64,000 bases of DNA from Saururus chinensis (GCA_035235625.1 CP141149.1:7532893-7596892); one strand, 5' to 3'. Counted from the first letter of the stretch, positions 24,716-36,666 are shown. The notes: generated by a model from the sequence alone, not told the origin. Program-made: numbers and translations.

Positions 24716-27700
24716 AACAGTCCATCTTCTTCCTTTCGCAAATTCAAACCGAAACACCATTGATAACACTTCAAATCCACATCTAACACCCTAATCATCA
24801 TCAAAAGTCCTTCTTGACTTCCAGAATATCAAACCATATCATAATAATGCAAAGCCCTAAGAAATCGGGATTAAATAATTTTATTTTCTAATCTTACCAT
24901 TAACACACCAAATCAAGCAACCCATTACGAAATAAGTCAAAAATTAAGAGTTTTACCATGGATAAACAGAGATTTTGAAGACCCATTACCTCAGCACTTG
25001 ATTAAGCTCGGATTGAAGAGTCACCCTTCTTGAAATCCTTGAAAACACAATGAGTTTGAATTAAACTCTAATAGAAATCGATTTACCCAAGAAATCCCTA
25101 ATTAAATCTTAGATGGCTTGTTGGTAGTAAAAATCGAATTTTGAATGTTAGGGTTTGTAGTAAAACACAAATTAGTAGCTTTTGATGTCCAAAAACGAAT
25201 TGAAACAAGAGGAAAAGGGTAGATTTAGAAGAGATTAGGAAGAAAGTAGGGTTTAGTGCTTAATTAGAGTAAGCTTACCTTAATCGGCTTCTAATTCTGG
25301 CCTAATTAGAGATTAGGCCAGACCTCCCTCCTTAGCCTATTCCCAAAAATAGAAATGGCTCTTGTTTTCCCTTTTATAGTAAGGGTTAGGGTATGCATAG
25401 GTAAGTTTTGGGGTGTAAATAGGAAAATTAGGCTAAAAATGGATATTTTACAAATTTAAGCACTAATTAAGTCTACAAAAATTCTAAAATTTTTTTGTAT
25501 GACCTTAAGTAGATGTCTAGGTTCATTTGACCCAAAAATAAATTTTTTGACGGTGGGGCCCACAGGGGTCCTGCCAAAACCCTAATTTTTGGGAAAATAG
25601 TGAAAATTCCAAAAAATCCCAAAAATTCACATTTAGTTTAAAATCACTTAAAACCACTAATATTGAAGTTGATTTTGGTTAAAACCATCATAAACACTAT
25701 TTATTTACAAAATTACCGAATAAGATCAAAAAACACGTTAATCTCACGATAACCAATAATTAAAGAAAACCAAAACCGGTTTAGAGATGAGGGTCCTTAC
25801 AACTACAATACTCATTTATAGTATCATCTTCTTCATCTATCACATCATCATCAATAAAATTCAAATCTCTGTCATATAATGTCATATTGGCATTAATTTG
25901 CATGTGAATCAATATCAATTGGAACCATGTCCGATCTATTTAATGGTGATAATTTATGTTCATCAAATTCGTTGTCAGGATTGACAATCCCATTGTATGC
26001 AATGTGCTCTTCTTCTTGATATGCATCTTCAATGTTGATAGGTCCCTCGCCTTCCTCTCCCTCCATAACATCATCCATGCTCCTTGGCTTCAACTTTTGC
26101 ACAATTAGCCAATTACCCTGAAAGGGTCATCCTTGTACCACATGTCAGATGTATTAATGGTTATAAAGTGGGCATCTATGTGAATTCCTAATTTTTTTCC
26201 TGTATTCCACCATTCCCATTGTACGCAAAAGGTGAGGCAATCGTTGTCAATGTAAGCTTCAGCTATCGAGCCCTCTGGACATGCTTTGTTACGCACATAT
26301 TGTTTTAAAGTACGGAGGAACCTGTTATAATGTGTTAAACATAGAATTAATTGATAAAAATCAAAATACAGTCTAACATTTAAATTGGGTACGCCCACCG
26401 ATACTGCATAGGCCCACCTATTATCGCTTCATAAGATAAATGAACCGCTAAATGGACCATGACAACAAAGAATGATGGTGGAAATACTCGCTCTAGCTTG
26501 CATAATATAAAGACAATTTCTTTGTCAAGAGTCTCCAATACTTTCAATTGTAGTGTCTTGCTACGCAACTCTTTAAAGAAAAACCCCAACTTAATCCAAG
26601 GCGTTGACATTTCCTTATTCGAATATCCACGCATTGCAATTGGGAGGAGCCTTTGTAAAAATACATGACAGTCGTGACTTTTCATTCCCAACATCTTGCA
26701 GTCATTAACATGAACGCAACGAGATATATTAGATCCATATGCATCAAGAAATTTAATTGACCTCATCCACTTGCAAAAGTGATGTTTTTCATCCTTAGAC
26801 AATGTATAGCATACAGGTGGCATCACATACTAATCACCAATTTTCCTCAGGTGTAACTATGGCCTTAAGCCCATATCATCCAAGTCCAAGCAGGCGTTTA
26901 TGTTATCTTTTGTTTTCTCCGAGTTGAATAGTGTTCCAATAATATTATGACAAATGTTCTTCTCAATGTGCATAACATCCAAATTGTGACGTAGCTTGGG
27001 TGTTCTCCAATAGGGTAATTCAAAGAATGTACTCTTTTTTGTTCAATGTAACTCCCCCTTAGTACGTATTCTTTTCTTGTTGTTTGGTCCCTTCCCAAAT
27101 ACAACCTATCTCACATTTTCAAACTGTGCCAATAAGTCATCCCCAAACAATTGTACGGCTTCAACCTCAATTCCGACTTTCCATTATATCTCTCCTTATA
27201 CCGAAATCGCAAATAGTGCTTGTATGGCAAGAAACGATGATGCCCCATGTAAGATGTCTTTCTACCATGCTTCAATCATTCATAGCTAGCATCTTTATTG
27301 CAAGTTGGACATGCCAAGAAACCCTTAGTGCTCCATCCAGAAAAGTTTCCATAAGCGGGGAAATCATTTATAGTCCACATCACTCCTACATTCATTTTGA
27401 ATTTTTTATTTGCCACAACATCATATGTCTCAATCCTAGTTTCCCACAACTCTTTTAACTCATCTATGAGTGGCTGCAAATATACATCAATGTCATTTCC
27501 TAGAGCTTTAGGCCCAAGAATAAGCAATGACATGAAAATGAATGGGCCTTTCATGCATTTCCAAAGAGGCAAATAATATGGCATAAGCATTACAGGCCAC
27601 GTGCTATATGCATTCGTCATGTTACCAAAGGGATTAAAGCCATTTGTTGCAAGACCAAGTCTCACATTGTGAGGAGCATGGGTAAACCACTCATGCTCCT

Positions 27701-28642
27701 TGTCAAATTCCTCCAAAGCTTTAGAATCTGTTGGATGCCTAGATACATCTTTTTCACTAACTCGCTTATCTTTGTGCCATTTCATATCTACAACCGTCTT
27801 TCTTGACATAAATAGTCTTTGCAACCTAGGTTTTAATGAAAAGTACCTAAGTACCTTAAGTGGAATTTTCATACATTTTCCTGTCCTTTCTTTATGTCTT
27901 ATTTGGTGAAATGTGGGATACTCTTGGCTTTTTTCATTCTCTTTCCAAAATAGTACACAATCATTTATGCATGCATGGATTGAGATATATCCCATTCCTA
28001 AGTCTTGCATCAACTTCTTTCCTTCATAATATGAGGTCTGCAAAGTCTCCCCATCCGGCATTGCATTTTTAAACAACTCAATGTTCATGTTGAATGATTT
28101 GCTACTCCAACCATTAATTGTCTTTATATGAAGCAACTTAACAAGAAAATTCAACTTAAAGATTTTCTCACAGCCTAGATAAAGTGGACACTTTGCATCA
28201 TTCAATAGTCTACCAAATTATCACCTAAATCACTACTTTCTAGGTCATTAGAATCAATTATGTTAGTATTTTCCCTTTGGGCAACATTTGGGGCATGGAC
28301 ATCAACACTAGTTCCAACCCATATGACTTGTAACATTTCTTACATCCCATCAACATGTTTATCATTAATAATGTTTCTCAAATCTTCATCTCCACACTTT
28401 GTTGAAGACATAGGTTCTCCATGATGCTCCCACTAAGTGTAATAGATGTTCATTCCATTGACCAACAAATGTTCTTTGACCTTGTTGATATGTTTATAGT
28501 GTCTATTAAAGCATTTCCTACAGGGACACCTACATCTATTAGCTCTATCTGTATGTAGACTTGCCAGATCAATAAACTTTTTAATTCCTTTAGTGTATGA
28601 CAACAAATACCTATTTGGTAGAAGCATCCATCTTTTATCCAT

Positions 28643-30270
28643 ACCAATCTACAATTAGCCAACTAAATCATAACTAAAGATAATCATAACTATTTTTCAT
28701 GACATACTTAAAAACAATTGACACATTTATGATGCCCAAAATAATTAGAAACTTTGCCTAATTACTTGCATATTTTACTTTAGCCAATAACAGCCACATT
28801 ATAGTGAAAGGAGTTTCAGAAACAAGAAATTAACATAGGAAAAAAATTACTTATGTTCCTTTTGCCTAGGATGTTTGTCCTCTGCCCTGTGTATAGCAAA
28901 TGTATTTATTAATAAAGTGGAATAATTTGCAATTGCTAACTTGCATAAAACGAGGCATAGAAAGGAAAGACAACTGACATAGGTTTTATTCATTATAGCA
29001 CTAGAAAACTACAGCTATTCAAACATAATTAGTACTAATAAATTCAACCTAAGCAATAGGGATTTCATCTGAATGTGATTGAACTGTGTAAAGGATAAAA
29101 TGGGGAGACATCACGCAGCTGTAAAGTTCATGGTTTAGAAATGAATCAGTCAAGTTTTTAATGAGGAAAGAAAAAAGAACTGGGTTAGAAGAACTGAGAT
29201 ATGGATTTTAGATAACAAGACCACATACTTTCATCATATTCTCCTCAAGGCATGCACTGAATTCAGTTTTAGCTATCAACTATCAAAAAAGTTGATTCAA
29301 GACCTAATAATAATCAACATACAGAAATCAAATATAGCATGTACTTAATTTAGTTTTAGCTGTAAGCTTCACAATTGATTAGGAACTTAGTATATAAAAT
29401 GAAAAGACAGAACAACTGAAGATGATCATTTACAAGATGCAGAGCAATATTACATATACAGAGGCAATTCTCTATTTTTTACTCCAGAAACAAAGTTTTG
29501 TTCATTTTGTGTTCATGTAATTATCTTTACATTTGAGTAACACTATTTTTTCAATTTTATCCAATTAGAGACTGAAATATAAAGCAGTCAATTTTTGTTG
29601 TGAATTTTATTGGAAAAGATACAAATTTCAGTGTCAAATTTACAGAAAGTTGAGTAGCATGTATTCAGATTTTTAACATGAGTGAAAAACTAGTATGATT
29701 AGTGCCAACCCTTTCCTAATAGATCCCATGACATTCATAAGTGTGCTTGATTACTCCACAAACTGAAGGGCAATTTCATAAAATTTAAGAATCTTTCACT
29801 CTCTTCTCAAAAAGATTAATCAACCCACAGTAAAAATAGTTGCTTGTTTGAACCCTAGTTTACATAGGAAGATCATAATTTGAGTCAGTAACCACTGTGT
29901 TTAATTTTAGTGTCAGTCAGAAGTAAAGCTGCTTGAAGAAGTTACTGATTAGAAGATTTTAGTGGTATTAGAAAGTTAGTCCTACGAATTATTAAATCTG
30001 GCTTGCTACAGTATATCAACTACAGTAATTAAATTATAGTGAGGATGTCTAGCGAGAGCTGCAGCTCCCTGGTCTGGCTAGATTTTTCCAATTATATATT
30101 CTTATAACAGCAATAGCCCTTGGGGCCTTCTGCTCAATCTTACGAAGTAGTAAAAAATCTAGCGCTCTCCCTCTCTCAACCCTTTGTTTCTCCCCTTCTC
30201 TCTCTTTCTCCCTCTACCCATGGGACCCTTGAGGCTTCAAACCTCCAGACACACATCACTCACTCACTCA

Positions 30271-30302
<32 letters not shown>

Positions 30303-30562
30303 GGAATTTAGGGCTCTCGCTCTTTGGTATTATGATTCTTCTTCATATCAATATACAGAACTTCCTCAACAACCCCAATTCTTTCACATTGTATCATCCG
30401 TTTAAACATGCATAGTCATCATAGTACTAACTACCAGTGTTAGTGAGACACAAATTCGTAACCATTTCACTCCAACGTAAAACACATTGCTCATGCAAGT
30501 ACAAATAACTTCATTATATAAATTAGTTATGTTTTATAAACAAAGTGATGTGCACCATTATC
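28643..30562. other. CACTA 5' flank or leader, no gene seen
   Basis: AT-rich sequence upstream of the transposase start. No CACTA terminal repeat could be fixed. At 30150-30300 it is pyrimidine-rich, like a plant 5' leader. Confidence 0.4.
30256..30302. repeat. Compound microsatellite (CACT)n-(CT)n-(AC)n
   Basis: Short runs of CACT, then CT, then AC units in direct succession. Confidence 0.95.
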
Positions 30563-30770
30563 TTAATTCTTGGTGAATTTTACAAGTCTATGAAAATCCC
30601 CTGAAACAGCTTCTTCTGCAATCTTGGTATGCTGTTTGACCATATGGTCCTTAGTGGTAATCTCTGAAAGGGCAGAAGATAGCTTTTCATTCAGTGCCTT
30701 TACTTGATCTTCTAATTCAGTCAGATGAACAAATGACTCCTCTGTAATTTGAACATACTTCACCTTTTTT
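30563..30770 (-). pseudogene. Filament-like plant protein (FPP) exon fragment
   Basis: The minus strand reads KYVQITEESFVHLTELEDQV, then ALNEKLSSALSEITTKDHMV and KQHTKIAEEAVSG. This is the signature start of the long coiled-coil FPP family, where the text normally continues with a tryptophan-containing helix. Here homology stops exactly after VSG, and 12 unrelated codons lead to a stop. It is a fourth host-gene fragment, on the same strand as the CACTA genes and the other three fragments. No other FPP exon was found. Confidence 0.8.
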
Positions 30771-31107
30771 AATCATCCTGCCCAAACAAGCATAAGGCTG
30801 TGTCAAATGCAAATGAGGAAGAAGTATTGTAGCAGCTCAGCAAATCTAAGATTTTCAAGAGGTTAACAACAATTATTGTTCATGAAATGCCAGCAGCAAC
30901 AGGCATACTGACATTTTTCATTATTTCTGCACTGATTTGCAAATAAAGAACCACCATATTAACAACCAAAAGAGTTGAAAAAAATACTAAAAAAAATCTC
31001 AGACAAAATAGTATTGGAAAACTGTATCAAATACCTCAGGGAAGATGACTGCCATTGAAATAACTTGCCAAAAGGACCAACTTTGATGGCAATTGGGTTG
31101 GGCAGAG
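30771..31107. other. No recognisable gene
   Basis: AT-rich, intron-like sequence between the FPP fragment and a GC-rich repeat block. Confidence 0.4.
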
Positions 31108-31290
31108 GTGACCGACGGAGGGAGATTAACGGCAATTTGAAGGTGGCCGACGGCTATATGGAGATTGATGGCGATTTGGGAGGGGGGCGGCCGAGCTATG
31201 GAGATTATGCCGATTCATAGGTGGCAGACGGAGGGAGAGATTGACTGTAATTTGGGAGGCATTTGATAGAGGGAGATTGCCGGCATCGGA
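31108..31290. repeat. GC-rich degenerate tandem repeat, about 38-42 bp
   Basis: About five units on a theme of GGTGGCCGACGG, GGAGATTGATGGC and GATTTGGGAGG. Immediately after it, GGAGTGAAAATAAAAGCC occurs twice (31410-31470). Confidence 0.65.
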
Positions 31291-31489
31291 GCTAGGGCAC
31301 TGCGGGCGAGATTGACAGAGTCCGGTATAGCAGGAGAGCAAAAGTATCCTATGCTGGAGAGGCAGTTGTTTCGTTGTGAGAGATTTGGATCGAATTTTGC
31401 ACAAGGTGGAGTGAAAATAAAAGCCGTATGGGATTTGGCGTGAGTTGGAGTGAAAATAAAAGCCACATGTTGGGGTCGTGCCATATAGG

Positions 31490-32260
31490 ACTACGTTGAA
31501 AGCCTTGACCTGAAACTAACCCGAGATTGGCACAAGTTAGGTGGGGTCAGGTCTTGTCGAGGGTCAAGTTGGCTCGGGTCCAACACGTGAAAACCAAAGA
31601 ATCGACCCAAACAACCTAAAATAGAATGTTGGTATTTATTTTAGTTTTCAAGTTTTTTAGTTCTTATGTCCAGTTGAGTTGGTTCATGAGTTTTGGTTCT
31701 TATCTCGGGTTGGGTTTACGGAATCCCCATGAATAGGATTAAACCTTATTCCATGGTATTTCCATGAGATTCGTCTTTCTTATTCTTAATTAAGCAAGCC
31801 CCCGAGAGGACTTAGTTGATCCATGATTTATCTTTCATCTTTCTTTTCCTTTTCGTTTGTTTCGAGAAAGATATCGATCAATTCCGATTCTTTCTTTTTC
31901 TATTGATTCTTTTCCGATCGAGATGTATGGATCCATGGATCTATGTGTCTCCAATGAACTCGGTTCATATCTCATGTCAGCTCCTGCAAAACCAGACCTA
32001 ACCCAACCTGAGATGTAGCCCGAGGGTTGTGCAGTATAAAAACTAGGACTGAATATGATACAAATAATTTAATTCCTACCCCGACCCAATTTAGCCCGTT
32101 TAGGGAAAAATATATATTTTAGTTTTTAATATATTTTGTACCATTTAATATAATATTGAAAAGTACTATTAAAATAAAAAAATATAAAAATGTATATTTA
32201 TTACTTTTATCAAATCGGGTTTTGATACCTTGAAACTTAGCCCGACCGACTACGTATTTG
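31490..32260. other. Repeat-like region with a possible organelle-like insert
   Basis: Both sides contain motifs such as GGGTCAGGT, CAAGTTGGCTCGGGT, CCTAACCCAACCTGAG and CCCGACCCAATTTAGCCCG. Between them, 31735-31985 has a different texture (for example AAGCAAGCCCCCGAGAGGAC and GATATCGATCAATTCCGATT) that resembles plastid non-coding DNA. No gene was recognised. Confidence 0.4.
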
Positions 32261-32399
32261 AGTTAAATTAATGTAGAAGGACTAGGTAATTTAGGATTTA
32301 AAATTTACTAAATATGTGAAATGTGGTAAATTGAGGAAGAGTTAAATCAACTAATAAATGACAAAAAATTAGATGAAACATATTATGGATGAGAGAGAT

Positions 32400-34200
32400 G
32401 ATGAAAAGCTCTAAAGAGAGATAAATTGGCATGCATCTTGGTGGATTTTCATAATTCATATTGTTTATTACTAGTTATAATGTTTTCAAGAAAGAGAAAG
32501 AATGTCAAATGCATGATATCATCAAAGCCTTTTTTAATTCATATTGTTTAACTTGCACATGGGACATTATATTCCTCTAACGGGAGTAGAGACTTTGAGG
32601 CAATTGTCTGAGCACAATTGAAAAAAGTTAGTCTTTAGTAACATGATATAATACATGACTAGTTGAAATGGAAAATTATAATGAACGATAATTAATAACA
32701 CTATGGTCATAAATAGATAAATAAGTTGCAAGACTGCACATTACCATATTAGTAATGTTTTTTATTATATTTATATAATTTAATAGTACTAGTAAAAAGT
32801 TATTTTTTATACTTTAAATAAATTATTGTATAATATAATAAATATTTATTTATGAATTTTTTTAAATAATATAATTATTACATATTTCATAATTGATATT
32901 ATTCTAATTTAATATATAAATAATTAAAATTAATAATAATTTGATACTATTTATTACTACTTATCGTTTTTCAAGAGAGAGAAAGAATGTCAAATACATG
33001 AAGAAGAGGAATATCATCAACATTTTTCATTATTTAAATTGTTTAATTTAGAAGCAAAAACAATATGGGAGTTGAGACATTTAGGCAATTGTCTTATCAT
33101 GTGTTATAACACACTGATCGAAAGGGTAAATTATAACCAACAATTAATAACGCTATGATCCTAAATAGATGAATAAGTTGCAAGCCTTTATGTTACCATA
33201 GTAGTAATGTTTTTAATGATATTTATATTGATATAATTTAATAGTACTAGTAAATAGTTATATTTTACAAAATAAATAAATTTATTACATAATATAATCA
33301 AGGATTATATTTTTTTATTAAATTACGTATTTCATAATTAATATTATTTAATTGTATTATATAAATTATCAAAATAAATAAATAATATATTATATAATAT
33401 ATTTAATTAGTTAAGTATTTCATCATTCATATTACTTAAGTAATTTTTAAGTTGGAACAACATGCATGATACATAAGTCCATAAATAAATTGCAAGCCTT
33501 CATGTTACCACAGTAGTAATATTTTTTATAATATTTATATTTATGTAATTTATTAGTACTAAAAAATAGTTAATTTTTACAAATAAATTTATATAATATA
33601 ATAAATAATTATTTAAGAATTTTATTAATTTATATATTTCATCTTTTATATTATTTAATTCTATTATGTAAATTATTCAATTACATAATAATTTAATTAT
33701 ATGATATATTCAATTGATTAAGTATTTCATAATTTACATTGCTTAATTTGTAAGTAAGAACAACATTCACAATATTTTTCTAACATAAGTCTAGAGATTA
33801 AGTCAAATTCCTTAGCACAAAAGCAAAAAAACTGGCTAGCCTTAATTACATGTTAAAGCATATATGTCTCTTAGCCAAATTATCATCGATAATAATTAAT
33901 AACACTGGATGCAAATGGGCAAATAAGTCGTATGCCTTCATTACAGTATTAGTAATGCTTTTCAAATTTATGTTAATATAATTTAACATTAAAGTTATAT
34001 TTTACACATTAAAAACATTTATTTCATTATATATTAAATAAATATATAAGAAATTACTTTTTAATATATTAAATTGAGTATTCCATAATACATATTGTTT
34101 TATTTGTAAGTAGGAATTATATCATGATCTTCCTTTAATATAAGTCGAGAGATTGAGCCAATTGTCTGGGCCCAATTCCAAAAAAATAATTCTTTAATCA
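32400..34200. repeat. AT-rich degenerate tandem array, period about 440-450 bp
   Basis: Four units are anchored by AATAAGTTGCAAG...TTACCATA.TAGTAATG, starting at 32721, 33173, 33485 and 33923. Spacings are 452, 312 (internal deletion) and 438. Shared blocks include AATTAATAAC.CTATG, TAATTTAATAGTACTAGTA and GGCAATTGTCT. There is no coding potential. Confidence 0.8.
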
Positions 34201-34689
34201 TGTTATAACACAACCCATTTTAACCTATTTCCTTAATAAAAAATGTTTAAAATTTTATGTTGTAACTATAGTTTGGGTAAATACAATCATCCATAGAAGG
34301 TTATATCGATATAGATCACAAAATTGATGATTATGCATTGAAATTAAATGTTCAAGTAAATAATAATTGTGGAGAATTATATTTTTAAAAAATCATTATA
34401 TATATAAATTATATGGACCCACCCTTATTCATATCATAACTTTTTAACAAATTATTTTTAGTATATCAAAACATTATCACATCTTTAAACCTTTGAATAG
34501 GTTGGGTTTACATTGTGTTTTTATTTTTTTTAAAAAAAATTATTTTTAAAAAAATTATAAATTAATTAATTAAGTATCCATACGTATATATCGGCTATTC
34601 CAAGACATTATAGCCAATACATATCACAAATTCATGGGGGTGTACCACCCCTTAAACCATATCAGTTTTGTTATTTTAAATTTTTTAAA

Positions 34690-35790
34690 ATTTCAAACAC
34701 ATAACTATTCGTGATGCTTTTGTCAAATGTCGATACAAGTAACTTAGTTGTGACACTTTTCATAAAGTGTCAATAATAAGTATACTATTTGAGACACTTT
34801 TTATTAAGCGTCAGGAATAAGTATACGCTTAGAGAGATTTTTGTTGTGCCCAGTGTAGGTACACGCAGTATCTCACACAAATCACACAAGAAGAAGGAAG
34901 GAGGAAGAATAGGGAGGCAACTGAATATTCTATTGCATAAAGAAAACACAAGGAAGGAGATGACCCATATAGGGTATCGTGCCTCCTTGGGGGTCGTGCC
35001 ATCTAGTGGGCCTGGCTACTCAACGGGGACACTAGCTGATCCGTTACACATAATGTTCACACTACCTACTTATTACAAAAGCAAATACAAAATAAAGTAA
35101 CCTAATGAAAGCAAATAAAAGATCAATAGAGCGAAAAGAGAACCCGGGTGAACGTGCACAATAATTTTTTATGAAGCGTCGCGAATAAGTATATGTTTAG
35201 CCATGCTTTTTATACAACGTCACTAATAATACAACTATTCGCGACACTTTATGTAAAGTGTCACTAAATGTATCCTTAGTAGTGATGCCTAATAAAAAAT
35301 ATCGCTACAAGAATACCTAGTAGTGACGCTTTGTATAAAGCATCGTGAATAAGTATACTAGTGACGCTATGCATAATGCGTTGTAAATAGTGTTATTTTA
35401 AATTTTTTTAAATTTAAAAAAAGTAACTATTAGTGACGGTTTTGTAAAGTGTCGCTACTAAGGATACTTGTAGTGACGCTTTATGTAAAGCGTTGCTACT
35501 AACGATATTTGTAGCGATGCTTTATGTAGAGCGTTGATACTAAGGTTATTGTTAGCGACACTTTAAATAACACTATTCATAAAGCGTCACGAATGGTGTT
35601 ATTTTTAGTTTTTTTAAATTTTAAAAAAATAACTATTAGTGATGGTTTTATAAAGTGTTGCTACTAAGGATACTTTTCGAGATGCTTTATGTATAGCATT
35701 GCTACTAATAATACTTGTAGCGATGCTTCATGTAGAGCGTCGCTACTAAGGTTACTATTAGCGACGCTTTATGTTAAGAAAAACACACAA
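34690..35790. mobile_element. CACTA-type subterminal hairpin array
   Basis: About fifteen short inverted-repeat units such as GCGACACTTTATGTAAAGTG, GTGACGCTTTATGTAAAGCG and TAGCGACGCTTTATG, separated by CTACTAAGGATACTTGTAG-like spacers. Plant CACTA elements carry such subterminal repeats. No CACTA/TAGTG terminus was found at either side, so this is a partial end. It need not belong to the element at 20359-28642. Confidence 0.65.
34842..35163 (-). mobile_element. Short solo LTR in the hairpin array, perfect target duplication
   Basis: Begins TGTTGTGCCC and ends GAACGTGCACAATA, a variant of the TGTTGTG...GAACGTTCACAACA family at 3769 and 63331. It is flanked by ATTTT at 34837-34841 and 35164-35168. 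Hairpin units resume directly after it. Confidence 0.8.
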
Positions 35791-36560
35791 TCTTACTTTA
35801 TCTAGGAAAGAAGACTAATCTAACAAAGCTTAAACTAATTAAGGTGGGATATAACAAATTGCGCATTGTATTTTGGACATTGTTGACTTCTTAATTGTTA
35901 TAAGAATGTGATGAATTATTACTTATTAGATCTATGAATCAGAATAACTTCCATTTTCACGGCCCACATGAAAAACTTAGTAGAGCCAACTATGCCATAC
36001 CAAACGAATTGACCCTTCGCTCTCGGGTTGCAAAATTAAAATGTAAAGGACTTATGGGCTTAAGTGTATTTTGAAATATGAAATTAATTGATATCAAACA
36101 ATTATAACAAAAATTTATCACTTAAGCCAACTTAATGCCGCTGTCGTAGGCATGTTAGTTTATAATTATCAACCATCAAAACAGTTCTCATCTCCCAGTT
36201 CATCTTTTGCCACTCCTGGAGCTATAGACACTACATGATCTCAAAGTCTATATCCAACGAAATCGAAGATTTACAGTTACAAACAAACGGTTTTAAGGCT
36301 TGCGGGAGCCTTAAACCATCAAAACGTTTCAAGGCTTGGAGATTACAACAATGGAGAGAGAAATGATCAGTTATATGGTTTCCAACCCTTCTGTCTTTCC
36401 AACTCAGCAAGTACAAGGTCTAGCGTACGCTCGTTTCTTAGCTAGGCTCCTAACAACCCTTGTACATCAGAACAGTGGATGCAGGTGATCAGTTAGATCA
36501 GTTATATCGTTGCCAAAACTCGTTTCTCTTTAATTTAAAAATGGTTCTAACTGACAGCAA
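35791..36560. other. Upstream region of the cysteine-rich gene
   Basis: No coding frame was recognised. GATCAGTTATAT occurs twice (36366 and 36496), and ACGGTTTTAAGGCTTG and CGTTTCAAGGCTTG form a small direct repeat. It probably contains the promoter of the gene at 36667. Confidence 0.4.
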
Positions 36561-36570
36561 CTATAAATAG
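36561..36570 (+). promoter_or_regulatory. TATA box of the cysteine-rich gene
   Basis: CTATAAATAG lies 97 bases upstream of the ATG at 36667 and would give a plant-typical leader of about 65 bases. Confidence 0.7.
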
Positions 36571-36666
36571 CCCCACTCATCCACAACTCTGGACATTGCA
36601 ACCGCACCTCTTTAAGCCCTCACCTCCTGCCCAAGACTAGAAACACAAGCATTCAACGGAAGAAAG

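Larger units (their letters stand above)
22165..25801 (-). mobile_element. 3.6-kb solo LTR, copy 1, with perfect 5-bp target duplication
   Basis: Bounded by TGTAACGCCCCGGC and GAGGGTCCTTACA, flanked by ACTAC on both sides (22160-22164 and 25802-25806). Read on minus it starts TGTAAGGACCCTCATC and ends with a GGGGCGTTACA-type terminus. It is the inverted counterpart of 51218-54830, with matching blocks throughout. It inserted into the last exon of the CACTA transposase. No PBS, gag or pol lies inside, so it is an LTR without internal region. A TATA-like TATAAAAG lies near its right end (minus strand, about 25370-25380), which implies a leader of about 3 kb. Confidence 0.93.
22106..28642 (-). 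pseudogene. CACTA (En/Spm) transposase, TNP2 / Transposase_21 family, decayed
   Basis: Minus strand. The N-terminus (28433-28642) begins MDKRWMLLPNRYLLSYTKGI and has the cysteine/histidine transposase-associated domain (CRCPCRKCFNRHY). The core (27276-28205) has RLGLATNGFNPFGNMTNAYS, GPKALGNDIDVYLQPLIDEL and MWTINDFPAYGNFSGWSTKG. It continues at 26900-27290 with stops and frameshifts. The DUF4218 region (26230-26830) reads CYTLSKDEKHHFCKWMRSIK and NISRCVHVNDCKMLGMKSHD and contains one intron. An acidic C-terminal exon is split by a solo LTR (22165-25801) and ends at TAG 22106-22108. The usual DGFNPF motif is NGFNPF here. Several stops make the gene inactive. Confidence 0.9.

Noticed and set aside
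19816-28806. Candidate CACTA terminal pair: CACTATTATG at 19816 and CATTATAGTG ending 28806
   Set aside because: The 10-mers match with one difference, but the 3-bp flanks differ (ATC versus AAA), the pair would exclude the FPP fragment and the left gene fragments, and no subterminal repeats adjoin either site.
16180-31000. Helitron carrying the four gene fragments
   Set aside because: Co-orientation fits, but I saw no hairpin plus CTRR end or A/T insertion site at the fragment borders, so it remains only an alternative.
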